A stretch of DNA of 64,000 bases from NCBI GenBank assembly GCA_900104495.1, contig FMXS01000006.1, positions 146,271 through 210,270 on the forward strand, given 5' to 3'. The translations under genes were made by a program, and so were the position numbers. Each line of letters begins with the position of its first letter. Positions within the stretch are counted from its first letter, which is position 1. Below, piece by piece: positions 28,218 to 36,756 of this stretch. The notes below the pieces were generated by a model. The model saw only the letters and a list, made by a program, of their open reading frames with translations. It had not been told where the DNA came from and searched no databases. This DNA comes from Ruminococcaceae bacterium FB2012 (GTDB lineage: Bacteria; Bacillota; Clostridia; Oscillospirales; Ruminococcaceae).

Positions 28218-29111
28218 TTATACTTCAGTTAACCTAATAGAATCTGTAAAGGAAAATAGCTGATAATCATTTGTAAGATGAGCAGTCAAATCTTTACTTA
28301 CAGCCAAACTACCAAAAGCCTTGTTAACTAATCCTTTGATTTTCCCCGGTACACACGCACCAACAGGAACAAGCCAATTTAACTTATCTGATATGACTCT
28401 TTTCTTATTATGTGCTTTAGCAATCTCGCGTATAAAATCAGAAGTCTTGACATATTCCTTGTTTTGTGGCCAATATGTTCCTCCATCACCATTTTCAATT
28501 AATAATCTCACAAATTCACAAAGATTACCGATATAAAGAACGGATCGTTTATTATTGAAATCCGGGAAGAAAGGAACCTTCATAGCAATACTTCTCATAC
28601 TGTTGTAATTACCTTTGCATCCAGGACCATAGATCATAGGGGGACGAAGAATCGCAACATGAAAAGTATCAGAATTAAGTTTATTAAGTCTTATCTCTGC
28701 CTGCCATTTACTGTTACCATAAAAATTTGATGGATGCGGCTGTGTATCCTTAGTAATGTGCCTTGTGTTTTTATAGGAACCATTACCGCTATCGCCATAT
28801 ACGAGCAATGAACTCATATAGATAAATTGCTTAACACCTGCTTTTTTGGCTTTTAAAGCTGTTTCAACTGCAAGTCCACAGTTCACCTTGTAATATAGCT
28901 TCTTTGTTTCTTTGGAAACATTACTTATATCAGCATGAGCAATACCTGCTACATGATAAACCGCATCAAAACCCCTGAAATCAAACTCTTTCCATGATTC
29001 ACCTATCATATCAAGAACTTCAACTTCATACTTATCAGGATATTTTTGCAGCCACTCCTGAACTTTTGTACCAATATAGCTTCCTTTTCCGGTAATCAAA
29101 ACTCTTATCAT
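28218..29111 (-). CDS. NAD-dependent epimerase/dehydratase
   Basis: A 297-residue extended SDR protein. It has LITGKGSYIGTKV at the N-terminus, YHVAGIAHAD, SSLLVYGDSG and NFYGNSKWQAE, in which Tyr-x3-Lys is the catalytic pair. RPPMIYGPGCKGN follows. Proteins like this are frequently encoded next to a WbaP/PglC-type initiating transferase, as here (14-base gap), and are thought to act on the first UDP-sugar, for example as UDP-HexNAc 4-epimerase or 4-reductase. The specific substrate is not determined. Confidence 0.78.
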   Translation of the reverse strand: MIRVLITGKGSYIGTKVQEWLQKYPDKYEVEVLDMIGESWKEFDFRGFDAVYHVAGIAHADISNVSKETKKLYYKVNCGLAVETALKAKKAGVKQFIYMSSLLVYGDSGNGSYKNTRHITKDTQPHPSNFYGNSKWQAEIRLNKLNSDTFHVAILRPPMIYGPGCKGNYNSMRSIAMKVPFFPDFNNKRSVLYIGNLCEFVRLLIENGDGGTYWPQNKEYVKTSDFIREIAKAHNKKRVISDKLNWLVPVGACVPGKIKGLVNKAFGSLAVSKDLTAHLTNDYQLFSFTDSIRLTEV

Positions 29112-29125
29112 TTCAACTATCCTTT

Positions 29126-29779
29126 TTACTTGTCTTCTATTATCTCAGCAGCCTTACGTCCTTCATTTGTATGGTCTTCAACATCTTTCTGACTAAACAC
29201 TAAAGCTATCGTTTTGAAAAATATATACAGATCCAGTTTCAAACTGATATTGTTTACATAGTATATTTCCTGATTATACTTATCTTGAATAGTCTGATTA
29301 TTTCTTCCGTGTATCGCAGTCCAAGACGTAATGCCGGGGAGCACTTCAAATCTAACAAGCTGTTCTTTGTTATAAGTACCCAAGTCATTAATAAGAAAAG
29401 GCCTTGGTCCGATAAAACTCATTTCACCCTTAAGTATATTAATCAGCTGAGGCAGCTCATCGACACTGGTCTTTCTTGCAATATTACCTGAAACAGTCAT
29501 TCTTTCCTGATCAGACAAAGCCCTGCCTTTTTTGTCCCTCGTCTCGACTCTCATTGAACGGAGTTTGTACATAGTAAAGATCTTTTGATGATATCCTGGT
29601 CTGCGCTGCTTAAATATAGCCGGTCCCTTTGATTCCAGCTTGATCCATACAATAAAAATCAGCGTTATGATTGAAGCCGGAATAATCATGATCAAGGCAA
29701 GAATAACATCTAATACTCTCTTGATTTTCAAATACCTTCTCTGCTTTGTAGTGAATCTATGATTACTCCTATAAGCCAT
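29126..29779 (-). CDS. Initiating sugar-phosphate transferase (bacterial sugar transferase family)
   Basis: A 217-residue membrane-bound transferase with a single hydrophobic segment at about residues 22-47, then the catalytic domain: FKQRRPGYHQKIFTMYKLRSM, SVDELPQLINILKGEMSFIGPRPFL, and a C-terminal VLPGITSWTAIHGRN. This is the conserved core of PglC/WbaP-type polyprenyl-phosphate phosphoglycosyl transferases, with the DE of SVDELPQ as the catalytic dyad region of this superfamily. It would load the first sugar phosphate on undecaprenyl phosphate and so start the repeat unit. The short form lacks the extra N-terminal membrane domain of WbaP. Confidence 0.92.
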   Translation of the reverse strand: MAYRSNHRFTTKQRRYLKIKRVLDVILALIMIIPASIITLIFIVWIKLESKGPAIFKQRRPGYHQKIFTMYKLRSMRVETRDKKGRALSDQERMTVSGNIARKTSVDELPQLINILKGEMSFIGPRPFLINDLGTYNKEQLVRFEVLPGITSWTAIHGRNNQTIQDKYNQEIYYVNNISLKLDLYIFFKTIALVFSQKDVEDHTNEGRKAAEIIEDK

Positions 29780-29791
29780 AACTACACTCCC

Positions 29792-30676
29792 TTATTTTGC
29801 AGGATTTCCCTTTACAACTGCTCCGTCAGGAACAGGTTTTACCACAACAGAGCCCATCCCGATAAGAGCTTTTTCTCCAATAGCAATTCCTTCTCTTATC
29901 GTACTATTGCCAGATATATACGCTTGCTTTCCGGTAGAAGAACTTCCAAACATAATCGTTTCACCGACTACAAGAGTATCTTCACCGATCTGCACATTAT
30001 GAGAGATAAAGCAGCTGTTGTCAACGCGGGAACCTGAATGAATAACAGTATCATCAATAGCACCTTTTCCTATTACAGTCAAAGCCCCTATCTGAACATT
30101 ATCCTCAATAGTCACACCGCCGAATTGAGGAATGGTAACTATCTTTCCATTCTTGTCTCTTCGGGTAGTCAACCCGTCGGAGCCAATGACCGTGTTCTCT
30201 CTGATAATACAATTGTTTCCAATCTTAACAGAACCAATCAGCTTTACACCGGAACCAATATAGCAGTTATCTCCGATAACTACTTCTGAATCAATGTATG
30301 CCCCTGCAAATATTTTGCAATTACTGCCGATCTTGGCACCGTCGCAAATAAATGCACCGTTCACGGTTTTGAAAGAAACAGGCTCCCTATTATATGTAAT
30401 GCCATTATCTCTGAAAAACTCAGCGAAACCAAGTCTCGGTTCACGATGCAGAATCACAGCATGAAGCTCGGAAAGTTCAGAAGGGATTTCTTTGCTTTCA
30501 GGCCAGATAACTATACACTCTCTTACTCTTAAAACAGCTTTCCACTTATCTATATAACCCTCGGTAACAAACATTACTGAATTATCCTTTGGATTATTTA
30601 GAGATGACGGACGAACGACAAAATAATTCTTAGAACTATCATATTTCGATGCGTCAACTTTAAAGAATTCTTTCAT
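29792..30676 (-). CDS. LpxD-like sugar N-acyltransferase
   Basis: A 294-residue protein with an N-terminal alpha/beta domain (about residues 1-100) and a long left-handed beta-helix. The middle matches LpxD: IGSDGLTTRRDKNGK, VTIEDNVQIGALTVIGKGAIDDT, and RVDNSCFISHNVQIGEDT, in which the His of ISHNV corresponds to the LpxD catalytic histidine. LpxD transfers a 3-hydroxyacyl chain to the amino group of a UDP-sugar. There is no sign of lipid A synthesis in this Gram-positive-like window, so a role in N-acylating a capsule amino sugar is more likely. It lies directly before thiolase and hydroxyacyl-CoA dehydrogenase genes, which could make the acyl donor. The role is inferred. Confidence 0.78.
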   Translation of the reverse strand: MKEFFKVDASKYDSSKNYFVVRPSSLNNPKDNSVMFVTEGYIDKWKAVLRVRECIVIWPESKEIPSELSELHAVILHREPRLGFAEFFRDNGITYNREPVSFKTVNGAFICDGAKIGSNCKIFAGAYIDSEVVIGDNCYIGSGVKLIGSVKIGNNCIIRENTVIGSDGLTTRRDKNGKIVTIPQFGGVTIEDNVQIGALTVIGKGAIDDTVIHSGSRVDNSCFISHNVQIGEDTLVVGETIMFGSSSTGKQAYISGNSTIREGIAIGEKALIGMGSVVVKPVPDGAVVKGNPAK

Positions 30677-31927
30677 TTATTCTTTCCCCACCACAAACAC
30701 ATAATTGGTAGTCGCACTTCCGCCGATATTCAGCATCATCGCATTCTTCGCGCCCTCGATCTGATACCTTCCCGCCTGCCCCATGACCTGCTTGTACAGA
30801 TCAAGGAACATTCTCGCTCCGGAAGCGCCGACAGGGTGTCCGCAGCCGATAAGTCCGCCGCTTGCATTGATAGGCTTGCTGCCGCCGAAGGCTATCGTGC
30901 CGTTTTCTATCGCTTCATACTCCTTGCCGGGAGCTGTGATGCCGAAGCTCGAGATAGCTGCGTACTCGCTTGAAGTAAAGCAATCGTGCGTTTCAAAGCA
31001 GTCGATGTCATCGACGGTCAGGCCGCTTCTTCTGTATGCATCGAGCACAGCCTGCCTTGTCCAAGGAAGGATGTACTCGGAATTTGCGTTGTCAGCCATT
31101 TTCTTGTCAAAGAGCATCGGAGCAGTTCTGTGACCGTAACCCTTGATTATCGGCTTGTCCTTTATGCCGCGCTCCTTGATGAATTTCTCGGAGCAGAGAA
31201 CAACTACTGCCGCACCGTCAGTTACCTGCGAGCAGTCGGAAACTGCAAGCTTACCGCCCACAAGCGGATTGGTGTCGGTACCTCTTGTGCTTGCCTGCTC
31301 AAAACTCATGAACCACTTTCTTGTCTGCGAGAGAGGATTTCTCTTAGCATTCTCGTAGTTGATAACGCTTATCCTTGCAAGAGCGTCCATATATCTTTTT
31401 TCGTCAAGCTCGGGATACTTTTTCAGGGTCTCGTCCGCCAACCTCCCGAACAGCTTCGGGAACGGCAGATCAATGCCCTTGCCCTCTTTTTCGTAGTAGG
31501 CAGCTCTGCCTAAGAAATCACCGCCGAGCTTTGAGTCAACGGTTTTCATCAGCTCCCAGCCGACCACGATAGCAACATCATAATCGCCTGTCATTATTTT
31601 AGTCTGAGCTGCGTCAAGCGCTACTGAGCTTGATGCACAAGCCGCCTCATATCTTGCGGAGGGTACGCCGTAAAATGCAGGATCGACCTCTGTGAGAAAG
31701 GCTCCGAGGTGTCCCTGATCGGTGTATTTTTCCGCTATGAAATTCCCCACGAAGCAGGCAACTCTGTTTTCTTTGTTAAGCTCCCTGACATCATCAAGTG
31801 TGATGCCCGCATCGGCAAAACCGTCTGCAACTGCCTCTTTCAGCAGAGCGACCATGTTCTTGCCTTCCTTTTTCCAGTTGCGCTCAAAATCGGTCTGAGC
31901 ACCGCCAAGTATGTATACCTTGCTCAT
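30677..31927 (-). CDS. Thiolase-family protein (SCP-x/acetyl-CoA acetyltransferase type)
   Basis: A 416-residue thiolase. The nucleophilic cysteine is in YEAACASSSVALDAA, the histidine in CFETHDCFTSSEYAAIS, and the second Cys with GHP in GLIGCGHPVGASGARM. The ETHDCFT form is typical of the SCP2/SCP-x-like thiolase branch rather than classical AtoB. It could condense two acyl-CoAs to a 3-ketoacyl-CoA. It follows a hydroxyacyl-CoA dehydrogenase in the operon and precedes an LpxD-like gene with no gap, an uncommon setting for a thiolase. It has an excellent GGGGAGG ribosome binding site. Chain length is not predictable. Confidence 0.88.
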   Translation of the reverse strand: MSKVYILGGAQTDFERNWKKEGKNMVALLKEAVADGFADAGITLDDVRELNKENRVACFVGNFIAEKYTDQGHLGAFLTEVDPAFYGVPSARYEAACASSSVALDAAQTKIMTGDYDVAIVVGWELMKTVDSKLGGDFLGRAAYYEKEGKGIDLPFPKLFGRLADETLKKYPELDEKRYMDALARISVINYENAKRNPLSQTRKWFMSFEQASTRGTDTNPLVGGKLAVSDCSQVTDGAAVVVLCSEKFIKERGIKDKPIIKGYGHRTAPMLFDKKMADNANSEYILPWTRQAVLDAYRRSGLTVDDIDCFETHDCFTSSEYAAISSFGITAPGKEYEAIENGTIAFGGSKPINASGGLIGCGHPVGASGARMFLDLYKQVMGQAGRYQIEGAKNAMMLNIGGSATTNYVFVVGKE

Positions 31928-31932
31928 CGTGC

Positions 31933-33237
31933 TTACCTCCCCGATTTGAAATACAGTCTGTAGTCGTACTTTGAAGGCTTGACATCTGCAAGCAGCCTGT
32001 CAATATCCACCTTCTCGCATATTTCAGGGAGACGCTCTCTGATAAGCGAGGGAACATCGGCAACTGTTGAAAGCGCCTGATACATCGCAAGGGGAGGACA
32101 CCAGTTAAATCCTGTCGCCATTACATCATCGGCGGCTTCAATGGTATAGCCGACCTCCTCCGTCGCATAGAGGGAGTAAACTATATATTTCAGCAGGAAT
32201 GAAAGACATATCACGGCTTCCTGCGAGTGATTGTTCACCAGACGCTCAAAAGCCTTGTTGTAGTCGCCCTCTTTGATGTATTTTTTCATCTTATCCGCAA
32301 AGGGAAAAACATAAGGGATAACATCGCGGTAAAAGCCGGTATTCAGATCAAGAACTGTATTGCGCTTAAAGCCGTTTTCGTACTTCACAAGCTGATAAAG
32401 ACCCAACCCTGACTTACGGCCGAGCTTCTTTTCCTCAACGAGTTTCTTCACGAAATCCGGGAGAATGAATGTATCTCTCGCATAATCGTTTGTATTTTCA
32501 TATACGTTATCGACGATAGCCTTATGAACATCAAGACCGACAAAATCTGATGTCACCAGCGGAGCCATTGATCTGCCGGTGAATGAGCCGAGCAGAGCAT
32601 CTATGTAGTCAATACCGCCGTTGTCCTTGTATTTCTCGGCATACTGCAAAGCCTCGTTGATAAACTGAAATCCTATGCGGTTTCCGAGAAACGCGGGAGA
32701 ATCCTTGACCTCTACCACTGTTCTGAACAGAGTGTCTTTGAGGTACGCTTTAAGCTCCTCGGCAAGTGTCTTATCGGAATACTTTGTTGGTGTAAACTCG
32801 CACAGAGGCATATTATACGGCGGATTGAAAAAATGCACACCGAAGAAATGAGCTCTCAGCTCCTCGGGATAGCACTCCGCAAGAGTGGTTATCGACAGAC
32901 CGGAAGTGCCAGTGCAGGCAACAGCATGAGGCTGCAAAGCCTTTGCAACTCTGCTATGGATATCTTTTTTTATGTCAATGTTTTCTGCTGCGCTCTCGAA
33001 GACCAAATCAGACTTTGAAATGCAGTCCTCCAGCATAGAGAAATCTGCAGGGATAAGGTTGGCAGCGATGCTGTCAGCTCTGACTGACTTGACTATCCTC
33101 GGGATGGTTTTCTTTACTTTTTCAATATCCCTTGCAACGCAGTAGACCTTAGCGTTACCAAAGGATGCAAATATTCCGGCTACATTGGCACCCATGGTGC
33201 CGGTGGATCCGATGAGGGTGACGGTTAATATTCTCAA
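31933..33237 (-). CDS. 3-hydroxyacyl-CoA dehydrogenase
   Basis: A 434-residue protein with an N-terminal 3HCDH NAD-binding domain (LIGSTGTMGANVAGIF), SDLVFESAAENIDIKKDI, and the catalytic region RAHFFGVHFFNPPYNMPL, then the C-terminal dimer domain with SPAFLGNRIGFQFINEALQY. It would reduce 3-ketoacyl-CoA from the adjacent thiolase to 3-hydroxyacyl-CoA. The frame opens at 33294, inside the PIG-L gene, but a TTG at 33237 preceded by GGAGG at 8-base spacing is the probable start. The final residues form a separate extension compared with short HADs. Its placement within a polysaccharide operon is unusual. Confidence 0.85.
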   Translation of the reverse strand: MRILTVTLIGSTGTMGANVAGIFASFGNAKVYCVARDIEKVKKTIPRIVKSVRADSIAANLIPADFSMLEDCISKSDLVFESAAENIDIKKDIHSRVAKALQPHAVACTGTSGLSITTLAECYPEELRAHFFGVHFFNPPYNMPLCEFTPTKYSDKTLAEELKAYLKDTLFRTVVEVKDSPAFLGNRIGFQFINEALQYAEKYKDNGGIDYIDALLGSFTGRSMAPLVTSDFVGLDVHKAIVDNVYENTNDYARDTFILPDFVKKLVEEKKLGRKSGLGLYQLVKYENGFKRNTVLDLNTGFYRDVIPYVFPFADKMKKYIKEGDYNKAFERLVNNHSQEAVICLSFLLKYIVYSLYATEEVGYTIEAADDVMATGFNWCPPLAMYQALSTVADVPSLIRERLPEICEKVDIDRLLADVKPSKYDYRLYFKSGR

Positions 33238-33256
33238 GTATTGATCCTCCAATAAA

Positions 33257-33928
33257 TTACTGTGCTCTGAAAACACTCTCAAACGCCTCGGCATACTCTA
33301 TTCCTGCCTGCGCACCTCTCGAAGCGGCCAAACCAATCAGAGCTTCCTCGCTTCTCGGATGAGGATAAGGTCTCATAACGCCTTTGTATGCTTTCAAAGC
33401 GTCCATTTTAACATTCAAGCCGTCCTTACCGATCTCAACAAAATAATTCGGATTGAAGCGATTCTCGGATGAATTCAGGCTCCACTCAGTGCTTGACGGC
33501 ACTTCCATATATACAAATTCTTTTAGCGCGGGAACACCTTCCTTACGCTGAAAAAGCCGGCAAGCGGCCTGTGCCGCGCGGCTTGTTTCCTGGTGATCTA
33601 TATTTGTATCGGAGGGGTGATGGGTATAGATAGCCTCTGCGTTCCAGTCCTCGATGCAACGTTCAATATACTGAACCAACTCGAGATGCGGAACGGTGTT
33701 CATCTTGATGTTCGGAAAATCTGCGTGATAAACCTTTTCAACGCCCATAATGGACATAGCCTTGGCTTCGTCCTCTTTGAGCGTAGCAGAGATATTGTTT
33801 CTTGCAGCAGCATGGCCTGACATTATTGCAACAGCCACCTTATTGCCGTTTTTTATCAGTTTGTGTATAGTCGCACCTGCTCCGAGCACCTCGTCATCTG
33901 GGTGTGCCACTACAAAAAGATAATTCAT
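33257..33928 (-). CDS. PIG-L family deacetylase
   Basis: A 223-residue LmbE/PIG-L fold enzyme. It starts MNYLFVVAHPDDEVLGAG, the metal-binding AHPDDE motif, and has YTHHPSDTNIDHQETSRAA, whose His and Asp complete the zinc site. Family members remove acetyl groups from N-acetylated sugars, for example from GlcNAc in mycothiol, bacillithiol or GPI synthesis. Here it could expose an amino group on a polysaccharide precursor for re-acylation by the LpxD-like enzyme at 29792. The start at 33928 removes a non-homologous N-terminal tail. The gene is 19 bases before the TTG start of the dehydrogenase. Confidence 0.88.
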   Translation of the reverse strand: MNYLFVVAHPDDEVLGAGATIHKLIKNGNKVAVAIMSGHAAARNNISATLKEDEAKAMSIMGVEKVYHADFPNIKMNTVPHLELVQYIERCIEDWNAEAIYTHHPSDTNIDHQETSRAAQAACRLFQRKEGVPALKEFVYMEVPSSTEWSLNSSENRFNPNYFVEIGKDGLNVKMDALKAYKGVMRPYPHPRSEEALIGLAASRGAQAGIEYAEAFESVFRAQ

Positions 33929-33954
33929 ATTCTTCACTCTTTCTATTTTAGATT

Positions 33955-34191
33955 TCAGAAGAATGTTTGCTGTTCTTCCCCAATCCAATTCGTATCATTG
34001 ACCTGCTCATTCTCATCAAGCGTAATGACAACCGCAGAGCCCTCCGCTCTCAGCACGGCGACTGAATATTTCCTGTCAAAGACATACCCGGCAAGTGTTT
34101 CACCATTCTCAAATTCCAGTATTTTATCGCCGACCAAAACTGTGATCGGCGAACTTATTTTTCTTACAAATTGATCTATCTTATATGTCAT
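33955..34191 (-). CDS. Small hypothetical protein at the head of the polysaccharide operon
   Basis: A 78-residue protein of no recognised family, with alternating short strands (ITVLVGDKILEFENGETLAG, SVAVLRAEGSAVVITLDE) suggesting a small beta-rich domain. AGGATAG lies 9 bases before the ATG. It is 26 bases upstream of PIG-L on the same strand, so it may be the first gene of the operon. No antisense gene explains the frame. Possibly a regulatory or accessory protein, but there is no evidence for a function. Confidence 0.5.
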   Translation of the reverse strand: MTYKIDQFVRKISSPITVLVGDKILEFENGETLAGYVFDRKYSVAVLRAEGSAVVITLDENEQVNDTNWIGEEQQTFF

Positions 34192-34307
34192 AACTTGCTA
34201 TCCTATTACATATTCTCCAACCGCCCCTGCCACCATATTGACGGCACAGAACAGCCGAAGCAAGATTTATATATCTACCTAATCAGGCAGAACGATAATA
34301 TCATAAG

Positions 34308-36548
34308 TTATACCGGCCACGCCACATCCCCGCAAAGCTCCTTCAGCTTCACGGTCTGGTCTGCGGTGAGCTTTCCCTGCCGCAGCAGTTTCAGCTGTAA
34401 ACTCCGCCACTTGCGCAGCTCCAAATCCTTATACTTGTCGCAGGTGGGCTGTTTACCAAAGCGGGCGAGAAAATCCATATATGTCTCGTAGTATTTCAGC
34501 CACGTTTCATTTTTATGGAGTTCACGCGGCGTCGTAAAAGGCAGACCCGCCGCTTTTATACGCTCGGCACGCTCACTCGGCAGCTTGCCGTCATAGTAGA
34601 GCGCCACCTGCTTGCTGTACCATTGTCCGATTCGCAGACCGCCAGCAATAATCTTGACTTCCGGGAGCGTCCCATGTTCCTTGAAATACTTTATGACAAG
34701 CTCCAAAGCTTGGTTCCAATTAGCATCTTGCTTATTCCAAGAGAAATCAATAGCTTCAAGCTTTTTGATGCGATCCTCGGACAGCGTTCCTCGATATTTC
34801 TCGGTGCGCTGCGAGTTCATCCATACATAAAGTACTTTGGCTCGCGGATCATTCTTCCCGTCAGAGTTTTCAGGGAAACGCCCGTGTTGTTTCAAATACT
34901 CGCAAAGCTCCTCGTATATCTGCTCCCAGGACGATCTTTCCCGCTGCGACATATCGCAACCGAGAGCCAGCAGCTTTTCGGCTCTGTCATCCTCAAGCAG
35001 ACCCTTGTTGTATCTCGTTTTCTGCGCGTTGAACCAAGCGACAAGATATTTCTTTTCCTCCGCGACCTCGGAGGGCAGCGGGAAATGTCCAAGCTTTTCA
35101 GTAATCGCCTTTAATTCTTCATAGCAGGACTGCCAGTTGGTCTCGCGGATATCCCAAGGAAAACCGATACCGTTGAGCTTTTTCACACGCTCTTTCGAGA
35201 GCTTGCCCTGATTGTTTAGTGTGCGCTGCAAATTGCACCATTTGCCGACCAGCACGCCCTCGTAGGAAGTATTTGTCGCGGGGAAACCGTCGTGCTTCTC
35301 GACGTATTCTTTCAACAGCTCAAAGTTGAAATCCCAGCTGTTTGCGAAGGTGTCGTTCAGCTCGTTGAGAATCTCTCTGATGTCACGGACATAGTCGTAA
35401 AGCTCAAATTCGATCTCGTCGTCGTACTCGCCTTCGCTGCGTGCGATCTCCATAAATCCCGCGTATTGCTGCGCGGTGTCGCCCGTCTCAAAGTTGTTGA
35501 CAATGTCGAAAATGACAGGTTTTCTCTTGGTGTCGGAGCAGGCAAGCGCACGCCCCAGCTGCTGATAGAACACATTTGCACTCTGCGTCGCGCGGAGCAT
35601 TATAACTCCGTCAACATCGTCAAAATGAACGCCCTCGTTCAGCATATCAATGCAGAACAGGAGCTTCAATGCGCCCTCGTCCTTGTCATTTCTGAACTCG
35701 TCAAACTGCTTGTCCGACGCGCTGTTCTGCGCGTAGACGGTATATTTATGGATAACGCGGTTTACTTTCGTGAACCACGAATCGCACTCGTTGACCATTC
35801 TTTGAAGCTGTTCCACGTTGGGGCAAAAGACAATATACTTGCCCGCCTTGTCGGGAATATGCTTCTCGAATATTTTTTCAATGCCTACGTCAAGCTCCGC
35901 GATCATTGACTTTGCTTTCCTGATCTTTCCGAGCAGGACATTTTTCAGCCTCGGATTGCCCGACTGTTCGGCTTTTATTTCAAGCTGTTCTATGTCGCCG
36001 CGGAAGCTGTACCACGAGGTAACATAGATCGGCAAAGGTAAAATCTTTCTTTGTATCGCTTCGGCAAGCGACATATTGACTGCATACACACCGTCGAACA
36101 ACTCGTCCGCCATATTGCGCCCGCTGTCGAGGTAGCGTATCGGGGTAGCCGAGGTTCCGAAGATCTTCGCATCGGGATTGGTGTCCAAAAGCTCTTGAAC
36201 CCCGCGCCCCCACTCGTCCGCACCGCAGCGGTGGAACTCGTCAAGGACGATGTAATCAAAGCTGTCGATAAGCTCCGCCTGCGACAGTCGGGTGTAGGTC
36301 ACGAACCGCACATTTTCAAGTGAGATGCCGTTCTCATCTGCGATATCCCGCATCTGCCCGAAGATGTAAGTCGATGGCGAGCAGACCGCAAACAGCTTGT
36401 CGGGATTGTCCGCAATAAGCTGCATTATGAGGTAGCTTTTGCCCGTTCCTGTCGGCTGTACCGCCGCCACCCGCTGATTTGACGCAAAAAGGCTCACCAT
36501 GTTCGCATAAGTCTCACTGTTGTGTTTATGCAGTAACATAGACCTCAC
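34308..36548 (-). CDS. DEAD/DEAH-box helicase with five helicase-associated (HA) repeats
   Basis: A 746-residue superfamily 2 helicase. Motif I is VQPTGTGKSYLI, motif II is VLDEFHRCGADEW, motif III is FGTSATPIRYL, and the C-terminal RecA domain has INEGVHFDDVDGVIM-like and QQLGRALACSDTKR motifs. After residue 400 come five tandem HA repeats of about 65-70 residues, each with a W-x-n-Y/L-x-n-G-x-(F/L)P pattern and ending near GKWCNLQRT, VAWFNAQKT, YVWMNSQRT, GQWYSKQVA and RKWRSLQLK. Such helicases are widespread in bacteria, often on accessory DNA. Neither a partner nuclease nor a methylase is present, so restriction is not implied. Confidence 0.88.
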   Translation of the reverse strand: MRSMLLHKHNSETYANMVSLFASNQRVAAVQPTGTGKSYLIMQLIADNPDKLFAVCSPSTYIFGQMRDIADENGISLENVRFVTYTRLSQAELIDSFDYIVLDEFHRCGADEWGRGVQELLDTNPDAKIFGTSATPIRYLDSGRNMADELFDGVYAVNMSLAEAIQRKILPLPIYVTSWYSFRGDIEQLEIKAEQSGNPRLKNVLLGKIRKAKSMIAELDVGIEKIFEKHIPDKAGKYIVFCPNVEQLQRMVNECDSWFTKVNRVIHKYTVYAQNSASDKQFDEFRNDKDEGALKLLFCIDMLNEGVHFDDVDGVIMLRATQSANVFYQQLGRALACSDTKRKPVIFDIVNNFETGDTAQQYAGFMEIARSEGEYDDEIEFELYDYVRDIREILNELNDTFANSWDFNFELLKEYVEKHDGFPATNTSYEGVLVGKWCNLQRTLNNQGKLSKERVKKLNGIGFPWDIRETNWQSCYEELKAITEKLGHFPLPSEVAEEKKYLVAWFNAQKTRYNKGLLEDDRAEKLLALGCDMSQRERSSWEQIYEELCEYLKQHGRFPENSDGKNDPRAKVLYVWMNSQRTEKYRGTLSEDRIKKLEAIDFSWNKQDANWNQALELVIKYFKEHGTLPEVKIIAGGLRIGQWYSKQVALYYDGKLPSERAERIKAAGLPFTTPRELHKNETWLKYYETYMDFLARFGKQPTCDKYKDLELRKWRSLQLKLLRQGKLTADQTVKLKELCGDVAWPV

Positions 36549-36756
36549 CTTCTCACGGCATCAATTTTTTCGTGAAATGCTGTATTTTATGTGAAACGAT
36601 GTATAATTAAAAAACGCAATGGCGCATTATCATACCTTATAAGTATAACACCGCATATTAGATTTGTCAATAAGCACAGCTTTGATTTGTGCAAATGGTG
36701 TAATATACCTTATAAAAAGCAAGGAATTTGTCAAAATTATAAACGGAGGAATGAAA

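Noticed and set aside
29792..30676. Lipid A biosynthesis (true LpxD)
   Set aside because: No other lipid A gene is present, and the promoter and gene context point to a Gram-positive-type organism. The gene is part of the polysaccharide operon.
34308..36548. Restriction enzyme subunit
   Set aside because: The helicase has HA repeats and no nuclease or methylase motifs, and no modification gene is adjacent.
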